This document shows, one piece after another, positions 1 through 5,480 of a DNA stretch of 7,209 bases. The stretch is from an uncultured Eubacteriales bacterium (GTDB taxonomy: Bacteria; Bacillota; Clostridia; Peptostreptococcales; Anaerovoracaceae): positions 1 to 7,209 of the forward strand of contig URWB01000112.1 in assembly GCA_900551415.1 (NCBI GenBank), given 5' to 3'. The position numbers and the translations under genes were made by a program. The notes under the pieces are model-generated. The model was given only the letters and a program-made list of their open reading frames with translations, was not told the origin of the DNA and did not search any database. Numbering within the stretch: position 1 is the stretch's first letter; each line of letters opens with the position of its first letter.

Positions 1-192
1 ACGTAGGGTGCATTTCATGATAAATCTCTGATTTCGACCCCGAAAAATGGGTATGGGTATGATGAGACTAAAAAGGGCCGGAAAGTGAAAACCTCCATCC
101 GGTAAAATGACGCCGTGTGGTTCGTTTCTTGCATCTATATCTCATATTTGGTAGTTATAGCATGTATTCTGACGGTTTATCGGTCTATAAAT

Positions 193-232
193 GCAAAAAG
201 AAATCCTCATGCTTTGTATCAAAACATGAGGA
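193..232 (-). terminator. Rho-independent terminator downstream of the PucR gene (minus strand)
   Basis: Read on the minus strand, the arms TCCTCATG and CATGAGGA (204-211 and 225-232 on the plus strand) form a perfect 8-bp stem. The loop can pair further through TTT/AAA, and the stem is followed by a T-rich run (TTTCTTTTT, plus-strand 195-203). It lies about 120 nt beyond the stop codon of the minus-strand regulator, so it probably ends that transcript. The stem is only moderately GC-rich, so efficiency is uncertain. Confidence 0.6.
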
Positions 233-272
233 CTTAGTTGGCTAATCCGGTGAACTATGATACATGGGACGA

Positions 273-321
273 TGCACCCTGTTGGGTGCAATAACGGGTG
301 CAAATTATCGGAGCGGGTGCA
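273..321. repeat. Cluster of GGGTGCA heptamers, one copy inverted
   Basis: GGGTGCA occurs at 284-290, 296-302 and 315-321, with the reverse complement TGCACCC at 273-279. The copies at 273-279 and 284-290 form a perfect 7-bp hairpin with a TGTT loop. A further direct copy lies at 6-12. The cluster sits just past the stop codon of the minus-strand regulator. It has no T tract, so it does not look like a terminator. Apart from this cluster and the terminator at 193-232, I see nothing convincing in the gene-free stretch 1-353. Confidence 0.5.
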
Positions 322-353
322 GCGTTTTATAGACGAGGTGCCCGCATTTTGTA

Positions 354-1568
354 TCACGCCTTTTTCAGGAAGAAATCCGCGCCCTTTGTGCGGAACAGCG
401 CCAGCGACACGCCCAGCAGCAGTTCCAGATGGGCGGAGGGATTGTCCAGCGGAACGCCGTATTCGCCCTGCATTTTGTGGATGCGATAGAGAATGGTATT
501 GCGATGCGTAAACAGCGCCGCGCAGGTTTCTTTCAAGGAGCGGCCGGAGGACAGGTAATGATACAGCGTTTCGCAGTACTGGCTGCCCTTTTCCCGATCG
601 CAGGCGGAAAGAAAGCGGATCCTTTCGGAAACCAGATCGCTGCGGGTCTGCAGGCTCGACAACAGCAGCAGCGGCTTGAGCTGCGAAACCTGAAACACGC
701 TGCCGCTGTGAAAGGACGTTTCCGTCATCAGATCCAGCGCCTCCCGGGCGGGGCGATAGAGCGCAGGCAGATCGAACAGGTCGCCGATGGGATCGGAAAT
801 AGCAACCTTCAGATGGAATTCGCTGACCAGCGCGTCAAAATCGGCAATATTGTAGCCTTTATGCAGAAACAGCAGCACGTCGCCTTTATAAAGGAAGGGG
901 TGCGAGGCGTAAAAGCGGTAGGTCAGTTCGTCCTTGAGCGTGTCCTTCCCTGTATACACAGTATGATACGTCATTAGATCGATCAGTGCGAACGCCTCGG
1001 GATGAAAATCAGCCAGGTACGTTTCAGCGGTCTGCAGACGGAAATAGGCGGCGGAGGAAAAGCCACCGTCCAGCAAGTGCATCAGAATTTCCTCTGCGGT
1101 TTCGAAGGGTCGTTCCTGTTGCCCCGCTTCCATCAGCAACTGCTTGGCCAGCACGGTTTCCACCGTTCGGAAAACGCCCTCCGAAACTGTCTGCAGATGC
1201 TCGTCCAGATCCACGCAGATGAGATAGCCGTGCCGTACGCCGGCGCTGACCAGCGGAGCGAAGCGCCGACGAAACGGTGTACCCGCCAAATCAATATAGT
1301 CCGGCTGGCCGGCAGAAATGCGCGCGTTTTTGCTGATAATCGCGCCGGCCTCGTAGGTGATTTGTCCCAGCTGGACGGCTTTGTCAAACAGCGGATCGGC
1401 AAAACCGTCCGTCTTATAATGCGCCAATATGTGAAAGGTATCGTCCAGCACCAGCAGCGGGCAGTCCATGAGAGTCCCCGCGTCCTGAGTAAGCTGCTTC
1501 AGATCGCCCTTTTCAAAGAAGTCCGCGAGCAGCGCACTGGCCTCCTGCAGCGCCAGTCGTTCTTCCAT
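354..1568 (-). CDS. PucR/CdaR-type transcriptional regulator with C-terminal helix-turn-helix
   Basis: A cytoplasmic DNA-binding regulator, 404 residues from the chosen start. The C-terminal 60 or so residues carry the PucR-type helix-turn-helix (HTH_30): about residues 334-392, with the core LKETCAALFTHRNTILYRIHK at roughly 345-365. Residues about 15-140 look like a GAF/PAS-like sensor region (PLLVLDDTFHILAHY), and about 150-290 a middle domain of the kind found in CdaR/PucR proteins. Such regulators usually respond to a small metabolite and often activate neighbouring or divergent genes; the effector here is unknown. The reading frame is open to a GTG at 1601, which has no ribosome binding site. 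ATG at 1580 directly abuts AAAGG. ATG at 1568 has AAAGGA about 11 nt upstream, so I prefer it, with limited certainty. It is transcribed divergently from the genes starting at 1699, from a near-consensus promoter. Confidence 0.9.
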   Translation of the reverse strand: MEERLALQEASALLADFFEKGDLKQLTQDAGTLMDCPLLVLDDTFHILAHYKTDGFADPLFDKAVQLGQITYEAGAIISKNARISAGQPDYIDLAGTPFRRRFAPLVSAGVRHGYLICVDLDEHLQTVSEGVFRTVETVLAKQLLMEAGQQERPFETAEEILMHLLDGGFSSAAYFRLQTAETYLADFHPEAFALIDLMTYHTVYTGKDTLKDELTYRFYASHPFLYKGDVLLFLHKGYNIADFDALVSEFHLKVAISDPIGDLFDLPALYRPAREALDLMTETSFHSGSVFQVSQLKPLLLLSSLQTRSDLVSERIRFLSACDREKGSQYCETLYHYLSSGRSLKETCAALFTHRNTILYRIHKMQGEYGVPLDNPSAHLELLLGVSLALFRTKGADFFLKKA

Positions 1569-1588
1569 GTATGTCTTCATCCTTTCAT

Positions 1589-1601
1589 GTGCTCTGAGCA
1601 C
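1589..1601. promoter_or_regulatory. Interrupted palindrome at the 5' end of the PucR gene
   Basis: GTGCTCTGAGCAC is a perfect 6-bp inverted repeat around one central base. It lies about 10 nt downstream of the predicted transcription start of the minus-strand regulator and just upstream of its likely start codon. It could be an autoregulatory operator or a small leader hairpin; neither is shown. Confidence 0.35.
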
Positions 1602-1617
1602 AAGCTATTCAAGAGAA

Positions 1618-1646
1618 ATTATATCATTTTTCCATTGCACGGTCAA
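1618..1646 (-). promoter_or_regulatory. Sigma-A-type promoter for the PucR regulator
   Basis: On the minus strand, TTGACC (plus-strand 1641-1646) is separated by exactly 17 nt from a perfect TATAAT (1618-1623). This predicts a transcription start near 1611, giving about 43 nt of leader before ATG 1568 but only about 10 nt before GTG 1601. That is a further argument for the shorter start. Confidence 0.8.
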
Positions 1647-1666
1647 CGAAATCGAGTAAAATGATA
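1622..1666. promoter_or_regulatory. 9-bp inverted repeat spanning the divergent promoters
   Basis: TATCATTTT at 1622-1630 and AAAATGATA at 1658-1666 are perfect reverse complements, 36 bp centre to centre. The left arm overlaps the -10 box of the leftward promoter and the right arm overlaps the candidate -10 box of the rightward one. Position and symmetry suggest a shared operator, possibly for the PucR protein encoded alongside. That role is inference. Confidence 0.5.
1635..1662 (+). promoter_or_regulatory. Candidate promoter for the rightward operon
   Basis: TTGCAC (1635-1640) and TAAAAT (1657-1662) are 16 nt apart, which predicts a start near 1669 and a leader of about 30 nt before the ATG at 1699. 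It overlaps the -35 box of the leftward promoter, so the two probably compete or are co-regulated. The match is weaker than for the leftward promoter. Confidence 0.45.
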
Positions 1667-1698
1667 CTTGCAACCAAGGAAGAAAGGAGTGTGGATGC

Positions 1699-1887
1699 AT
1701 GAAAGCAATGAGGTTCATCAATAACCTTCAAGCTCCGAAAAGAGGTCTGGTAGCTGCAACAGCGAGTTACCCGATTCGTGTGCATATCACAGACATGCAT
1801 GCGAACTCCTTGATAGAAATTAAGAGCTGTGCTCTGTGTGGTGAGGAACACGCTCCTCCGAACTGGAAAAGGGGATGCAGTCTATGA
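1699..1887 (+). CDS. Small protein of unknown function (62 codons), first gene of the rightward operon
   Basis: I do not recognise this protein. The case for a real gene is structural. AAAGGAG ends 9 nt before the ATG at 1699. The frame is open for 62 codons. Its TGA (1885-1887) overlaps the likely start codon of the next gene as ATGA, the classic arrangement for translational coupling. The product is hydrophilic, with a basic N-terminal half (KAMRFINNLQAPKR) and a cysteine motif CALC at about residues 44-47 followed by a later cysteine near the end. There is no signal peptide or membrane helix. It could be a small partner of the following protein, or a translated leader that couples translation to it. 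A competing 9-codon frame begins at ATG 1695, 5 nt after the same ribosome binding site. Confidence 0.5.
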   Translation: MKAMRFINNLQAPKRGLVAATASYPIRVHITDMHANSLIEIKSCALCGEEHAPPNWKRGCSL

Positions 1888-2525
1888 AGATGCTAATCCA
1901 GGACGTGGGGTTTGCTGCGGCGGAACAAAAAAGTTCTGCCAAGGCGCTCACCGTCCGTGAATTACTGCATCACGCCGATACTGGTGCAGGTGCAGTTTTC
2001 GGAACAGGAGACGCAGCCATTTTTGAGGACAGCGTTGCCTATAGAGCGCTTCCGGGAGGCGGGATCGAAATGATGCAGCCGCTGGAAGGTCTGACATTCG
2101 GAGTTGCGATAAAGTTTGAAGAGACTGTCCCGGAGGTTATGCTAACGTGTATTTCCGATCTTGCTGCATTCAAAAACACGTTGCGGTTCTATGCAAAGGA
2201 CGATGTAGGTGCCTGCTATATAATGAAGGCGTGCGGCATGCTCAGAACAGTGTGCGTGAGCAATCATTCTTTCAGCAACGCAGCAAAGGTTCCGCAGCAG
2301 GCTCTGTTTGAAAACACGCGAGGACGCATAGTTGGCATATATTTTCCCGCGTGTGCGAAAAGCGCCAAATCGCCGGAATGGCAGTTTTATTATCTAAGCG
2401 GTGATAAGTCGCAGGGCGGTTTTGTGCTGGATCTGTCGGCAGACTGCCTGCACATGAAGCTCAACAAAATAGAGCGGCTTGATCTATTGCCGCAGTCACG
2501 GAAAGAAAATAAAAGGAGGCCTTGA
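1884..2525 (+). CDS. Acetolactate decarboxylase-family protein lacking the zinc-binding histidines
   Basis: 213 residues, somewhat shorter than typical acetolactate decarboxylases (about 240-260). Family resemblance runs along the protein. LTVRELLHHADTGAGAVFG (about 22-40) matches the LTxxELLxHGDxGLGTF region. The stretch ending RGRIVGIYFP (about 147-155) matches the GTLVGFxxP region. LSGDKSQGGFVLDL (171-184) matches ISEDxxxGGHVLDF. In working enzymes a YHLHF segment and the GGHVLD motif supply the three zinc-binding histidines. Here those positions read Q167, Y169 and F180, and the nearby Glu of the GEM motif appears as Asp (D43). Decarboxylation of acetolactate to acetoin is therefore unlikely; a binding or sensory role is inference. 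Start chosen at ATG 1884: AAGGGG lies 9 nt upstream and the ATG overlaps the preceding stop as ATGA. ATG 1875 abuts the same site. The next gene follows 2 nt later. Confidence 0.7.
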   Translation: MKMLIQDVGFAAAEQKSSAKALTVRELLHHADTGAGAVFGTGDAAIFEDSVAYRALPGGGIEMMQPLEGLTFGVAIKFEETVPEVMLTCISDLAAFKNTLRFYAKDDVGACYIMKACGMLRTVCVSNHSFSNAAKVPQQALFENTRGRIVGIYFPACAKSAKSPEWQFYYLSGDKSQGGFVLDLSADCLHMKLNKIERLDLLPQSRKENKRRP

Positions 2526-2527
2526 AA

Positions 2528-3058
2528 ATGAGTACGAAGTCCATGCGAATCTGGAGTATTATTTCGGGCGCGTTGCTGATCGCGGCCGGTATCTACTGCC
2601 TGTGCAATCAGGATGTGGCGGTTATGTCTGCGGGTCTTCTGCTGGGCGTGTTCATGCTGATTTCCGGCATTGCGGAAATTGTGGTTTTTGCGGGAACCAG
2701 TGGGCTGCTGCTGGGTTCTGGCTGGCTGCTGCTGGACGGCGTGCTGACGGTCATTCTGTCGCTGTTCCTGCTGCTGAATCAGTGGTTTACGCTGATGTCG
2801 CTGCCGTTTCTGTTTACGGCGTGGCTGCTGTTCTCGGGCGTGTCCCGGTTCGTCAGCGCCTTTGATCTGAAGGCTCTGGGCGTACGCGCCTGGGGCTGGG
2901 TGCTGGCGCTGGGCATTGTGCTGACCGTAGCGGGCTTCGTCTGCATGATGGATCCGTGGGTCAGCGTCGCCGCCATGGGCGTAACCGTGGGCGTGGTGTT
3001 CCTGCTGGAAGGCGTGAGCGCCATCTTCTACGGCTGCATTAGCAGAACAAAGCTGTAA
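2528..3058 (+). CDS. HdeD-like (DUF308) six-helix membrane protein
   Basis: A 176-residue integral membrane protein with about six hydrophobic helices, at roughly 8-26, 31-52, 62-82, 89-108, 122-140 and 146-168. The repeated pattern of paired helices with small residues (SGALLIAAGIYCL, GVFMLISGIAE, LALGIVLTVAGFV) is typical of the HdeD/DUF308 family. HdeD of Escherichia coli is linked to acid resistance; for clostridial members the function is not established. ATG 2528 is preceded by AGGAGG at 8 nt; an in-frame TTG at 2522 is less likely. It starts 2 nt after the stop of the acetolactate decarboxylase-like gene, so the two are almost certainly one operon. No clear terminator follows, only a GC-rich inverted repeat at 3081-3105 without a T tract. 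Confidence 0.85.
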   Translation: MSTKSMRIWSIISGALLIAAGIYCLCNQDVAVMSAGLLLGVFMLISGIAEIVVFAGTSGLLLGSGWLLLDGVLTVILSLFLLLNQWFTLMSLPFLFTAWLLFSGVSRFVSAFDLKALGVRAWGWVLALGIVLTVAGFVCMMDPWVSVAAMGVTVGVVFLLEGVSAIFYGCISRTKL

Positions 3059-3143
3059 GGAACGCCGCATAAAATTTCCTCCGGCTGACGCGGCCGCGCC
3101 GCCGGGTTGATGATAGATAAAAAGTTTTGAACGACCAATATGC

Positions 3144-3153
3144 AATTCGAATT
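3144..3153. promoter_or_regulatory. Perfect 10-bp palindrome upstream of the Hsp20 gene
   Basis: AATTCGAATT lies 17 nt before the start codon, within the untranslated leader or the promoter. It could be an operator, but short AT-rich palindromes arise by chance. The nearest -35-like TTGAAC, beginning near 3128, has no good -10 partner. Confidence 0.2.
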
Positions 3154-3170
3154 TGAATGGAGGGTTTACT

Positions 3171-3599
3171 ATGCTGCCCAGCATTTTCGGTGAAAATATG
3201 ATGGATGAGTTCTTTGATCGTGACTTCTTCGGCGAGCGCAATCCGCTCTTCGGTAAGCACGCCCGCAACCTGATGAAGACTGACATCCACGAGAACGACA
3301 AGGAGTACGAGCTGTCCGTGGAACTGCCCGGCTTCAAGAAGGAAGAGATCAGTCTGGACGTGAAGGACGGCTATCTGACCATCAGCGCTCAGAAGGGTCT
3401 GGACAAGGATGAAGAGGACAAGAAGGGGCGCGTGCTGCGTCAGGAGCGCTACTCCGGCGTGTGCACCCGCAGCTTCTACGTTGGCGATGTGAAGGCCGAG
3501 GACGTAAAGGCGAAGTACGAATCCGGCGTTCTGACCATCGTCCTGCCGAAGAAGGACGCCAAGAAGCTTCCTTCCGAAAGCAAGATCGCCATCGAATAA
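3171..3599 (+). CDS. Hsp20/alpha-crystallin small heat-shock protein
   Basis: A 142-residue cytoplasmic chaperone of the small heat-shock class, which forms oligomers and holds unfolding proteins without using ATP. The N-terminal arm (1-34) is rich in Phe and Met. The alpha-crystallin domain spans about 35-129, with YELSVELPGFKKEEISLDV (46-64) and the conserved G-V-L strand ESGVLTIVLPK (117-127). The C-terminal tail ends in the I-x-I motif (I139-A-I141) that docks onto neighbouring subunits. Length is normal for the family. ATG 3171 has GGAGGG about 7 nt upstream. The gene appears monocistronic, with a strong terminator immediately after it. No CIRCE element is visible upstream, so HrcA control is not supported. 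A 10-bp palindrome lies just before the ribosome binding site. Confidence 0.95.
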   Translation: MLPSIFGENMMDEFFDRDFFGERNPLFGKHARNLMKTDIHENDKEYELSVELPGFKKEEISLDVKDGYLTISAQKGLDKDEEDKKGRVLRQERYSGVCTRSFYVGDVKAEDVKAKYESGVLTIVLPKKDAKKLPSESKIAIE

Positions 3600-3611
3600 A
3601 TCATATCCGCC

Positions 3612-3651
3612 GCCCGCCGTCTGCCTTCCCCCGCAGGCGGCGGGCTTTTTT
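3612..3651 (+). terminator. Strong Rho-independent terminator after the Hsp20 gene
   Basis: The arms GCCCGCCGTCTGC and GCAGGCGGCGGGC form a 13-bp stem with a single G-U pair, closed by an 8-nt pyrimidine-rich loop and followed at once by six T residues. It begins 12 nt after the Hsp20 stop codon. Confidence 0.95.
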
Positions 3652-3681
3652 GAAAAAAAGCATTTTTGAGAAGGTGTGCTT

Positions 3682-4095
3682 ATGGATTTCAAAGCATTGC
3701 TCGACGGCATCATCGACATACACGTTCACACCGCGCCTGATCTGGTGAAACGAACCTATACGGATATGCAGATGGCAGACGCTGCGGCTCGCGTCGGCGC
3801 ACGAGCCATCGTCATCAAGGGACATCACTGCGGTACTATGGCGCGCGCGGCGCTATGCTCCGAGTATGTCCGCAAGGCATACAAAAAAGCGCCTTTACCA
3901 CGTACGGCGGTCTGGTGCTGAATCGCGAGGCACAGGCGGATTGAATCCTCAGGCAGTTCAGTCAGCGCTTGAGTTGAGTGCGAAGGTCATTTGGATGCCC
4001 ACGGTGGACGCAGCCAACGAGTATCACCTTCGCGGGAAAAGCGGCGGGATTTCTATTTATATGAAAACGATTCGCTGCTTTCGGCGCTCCACTCA
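3682..4095 (+). pseudogene. Decayed, truncated amidohydrolase-like gene (DUF6282 type)
   Basis: The first 69 or so codons read as the start of a metal-dependent hydrolase-like protein: DIHVHTAPDL carries the HxH metal motif, then VGARAIVIKGHH. The frame breaks near 3889-3893. The expected continuation (FTTYGGLVLNREAQ) is one frame over. It shifts again near 3935 (GGLNPQAVQSALELSAKVIWMPTVDAAN) and again near 4060 (ENDSLLSAL). Each shift fits one missing base. Family members run to about 280 residues, but recognisable homology stops at about 135, where the frame runs straight into the next small gene. The product is therefore dead. AAGG precedes ATG 3682; no promoter is visible between the terminator at 3651 and this start. 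The DUF6282 assignment is from memory of the family and is moderately certain. Sequencing error at short homopolymers is an alternative for the shifts but not for the truncation. Confidence 0.75.
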
Positions 4096-4290
4096 ATGAC
4101 CACCGGCATTTCTCTCGGTCTTGCCATTGGCATGAGCCTTGGCGTACTCTTCGGGATCGTGACGGACAATATCGGTCTTGGTATGATGGTCGGCACTGCC
4201 ATAGGTCTGTGCGGCGGTTCGGCTGCCGATGCTCTGAAAATAAAGAAGAAGGAGACAAGCGATGGAGAAAAGAAAAGCGACGAAAAATAG
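4096..4290 (+). CDS. Small glycine-rich membrane protein (64 aa)
   Basis: Two hydrophobic segments, about residues 5-23 (ISLGLAIGMSLGVLFGIV) and 27-48 (IGLGMMVGTAIGLCGGSA), are rich in GxxxG spacings of the glycine-zipper kind, followed by a charged tail (KIKKKETSDGEKKSDEK). Similar short membrane proteins of unknown role are common in clostridia. The ATG at 4096 has no recognisable ribosome binding site, and the frame is continuous with the preceding gene remnant, which suggests that a deletion removed its own upstream region. The last 29 nt overlap the start of the next gene, in a different frame, and contain that gene's AAGGAG ribosome binding site just upstream. Expression may therefore be reduced or lost. 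Confidence 0.6.
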   Translation: MTTGISLGLAIGMSLGVLFGIVTDNIGLGMMVGTAIGLCGGSAADALKIKKKETSDGEKKSDEK

Positions 4291-5122
4291 CCGCGGATTT
4301 TCAAAATATCTTGTTTCGATCCTGCTGTTTCTGCTGTTTGAGGCGGTGGCGGTCACACTATGGCTCACAAAGGACAACCTGTTCTATCTACTGAATTTCA
4401 GCTACATAGGCTGCTGTCTCGCATTGGGGACAGCGCTCTTCACTGCCGGGAAACAATATGCCCGGCATTTCGTGCAGCTGGCGGTTGGAAGCTATATGCT
4501 GCTGTACCTCGGCGTGATCTCCCGCGAGAATATGCAGATTGAGGGCTTCTGGTACTACCTGTTTCTCGGCGTTTTTGAGGCGGCGACCATTCATTATGCG
4601 GTGGCGAAGCTCTTCGGCCCGCTGCTGTTCGGGCGCGGCTGGTGCGGCTACGCCTGCTGGACGGCGATGGTGCTGGATTTTCTGCCTTATAAGCAGCCGC
4701 AGAAGCCGCGAAAGGAAAAGCTGGGCGCTCTGCGCTATGTGATGTTTATACTGTCGTTGGCGCTGGTTTCCAGCCTGTTCCTGATGAAGGCCGCGAATCT
4801 GGAGCAGATCATGTTCTGGATGTTCTTGGCCGGAAACGCACTCTACTACATCGCGGGCATCGCGCTGGCGTTTGCGTTCAAGGACAACCGCGCGTTCTGC
4901 AAGTATCTCTGCCCCATCACGGTGTTTCTCAAGCCCATGAGCTATTTTTCACTTCTGCGCGTGCACTGCAACGAAAGCGAATGCGTTCACTGCGGCAAGT
5001 GCCTGCGTGTCTGCCCTATGAATGTGGAGGTTAATAAAGAATCCCGCAGGCGAAAAAATGGAACAGAGTGCATTCTCTGCTATGAATGCACGAAGGTCTG
5101 CCCCAAAAAGGCGCTGCATTAG
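4262..5122 (+). CDS. Polytopic membrane protein with two 4Fe-4S clusters (NapH/YccM type)
   Basis: A 286-residue membrane protein likely to carry electrons across or along the cytoplasmic membrane. Hydrophobic helices lie near residues 15-35, 43-63, 70-88, 97-115, 157-176 and 183-206. The family signature GRGWCGYACW (124-133) and a second cysteine pair CKYLCP (213-218) are present. The C-terminus holds two ferredoxin-type clusters, each CxxCxxCxxxCP: C241/C244/C247/C251 and C270/C273/C276/C280. NapH, NosR and YccM share this plan. In many relatives the first motif ends in CP; here it is CW. No nitrate, nitrous oxide or other reductase gene is next to it, so the redox partner is unknown. ATG 4262 has AAGGAG 7 nt upstream and overlaps the preceding small gene. 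A cysteine-rich gene follows 20 nt downstream. Confidence 0.88.
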   Translation: MEKRKATKNSRGFSKYLVSILLFLLFEAVAVTLWLTKDNLFYLLNFSYIGCCLALGTALFTAGKQYARHFVQLAVGSYMLLYLGVISRENMQIEGFWYYLFLGVFEAATIHYAVAKLFGPLLFGRGWCGYACWTAMVLDFLPYKQPQKPRKEKLGALRYVMFILSLALVSSLFLMKAANLEQIMFWMFLAGNALYYIAGIALAFAFKDNRAFCKYLCPITVFLKPMSYFSLLRVHCNESECVHCGKCLRVCPMNVEVNKESRRRKNGTECILCYECTKVCPKKALH

Positions 5123-5142
5123 GATAGATCAGAGGCGCGGCC

Positions 5143-5427
5143 ATGACCGCTCAAAAACCGCAGGAGTTACCGGCATACGCCGGGCAGATACAGGAACTTG
5201 ATCGGGAACCGAAAGCACAGAATAGGAAACTGCCGGCGTTCGCTGCGTTTTTTCCGGCTAAGAATTCTGATTTTCCGGATAGCCTCATCCGTGCCGATCT
5301 GGCATACTTCTGTTTGTCCTGCGGGAAATCAGAGTGTATCGAAAAGACAAGAGATTGGCAGCCCAATTTTACGGTGAAATGCTGCCTATGCTCCGCGGTA
5401 CGGAACCACTGCCCCGATATTCTTTGA
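5143..5427 (+). CDS. Cysteine-rich protein of unknown function (94 aa)
   Basis: I do not recognise this protein. The first 50 residues are hydrophilic and low in order-forming motifs. The last 38 contain seven cysteines: CLSCGKSEC (57-65), then CCLC (80-83) and C90. This pattern could bind zinc or an iron-sulfur cluster, though it is not the canonical CxxCxxCxxxC ferredoxin motif. ATG 5143 has GAGG 7 nt upstream and lies 20 nt after the stop of the 4Fe-4S membrane protein with no terminator between, so co-transcription is likely. A role as soluble redox or metal partner of that protein is a guess from position only. It may also be the remnant of a longer gene. Confidence 0.5.
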   Translation: MTAQKPQELPAYAGQIQELDREPKAQNRKLPAFAAFFPAKNSDFPDSLIRADLAYFCLSCGKSECIEKTRDWQPNFTVKCCLCSAVRNHCPDIL

Positions 5428-5480
5428 CCCCGCTGAAGACCGGCGTTTTCCGATGACTGTTACTTATCTATGCCAGCGAT

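Noticed and set aside
429..977. Plus-strand open frame opposite the PucR gene
   Set aside because: Antisense shadow of a well-supported regulator; no ribosome binding site, no recognisable motif.
3081..3105. GC-rich inverted repeat (CCGGC...GCCGG around GCGGCCGC) as a terminator for the HdeD-like gene
   Set aside because: No T tract follows, and the 5-bp outer arms enclose a separate palindrome, so it does not form a convincing intrinsic terminator.
3059..3170. CIRCE element or sigma-A promoter for the Hsp20 gene
   Set aside because: No TTAGCACTC/GAGTGCTAA arms are present. TTGAAC has only a poor -10 partner at the right spacing, so no promoter is called.
2390..3337. Long minus-strand open frame opposite the HdeD-like gene
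   Set aside because: It lies antisense to well-supported genes. Its predicted protein is a low-complexity run rich in Gln, His and Arg, typical of a shadow of GC-rich coding sequence.
3039..3719. Minus-strand open frame opposite the Hsp20 gene
   Set aside because: It is antisense to a clear Hsp20 gene and crosses its strong terminator. No ribosome binding site or recognisable domain.
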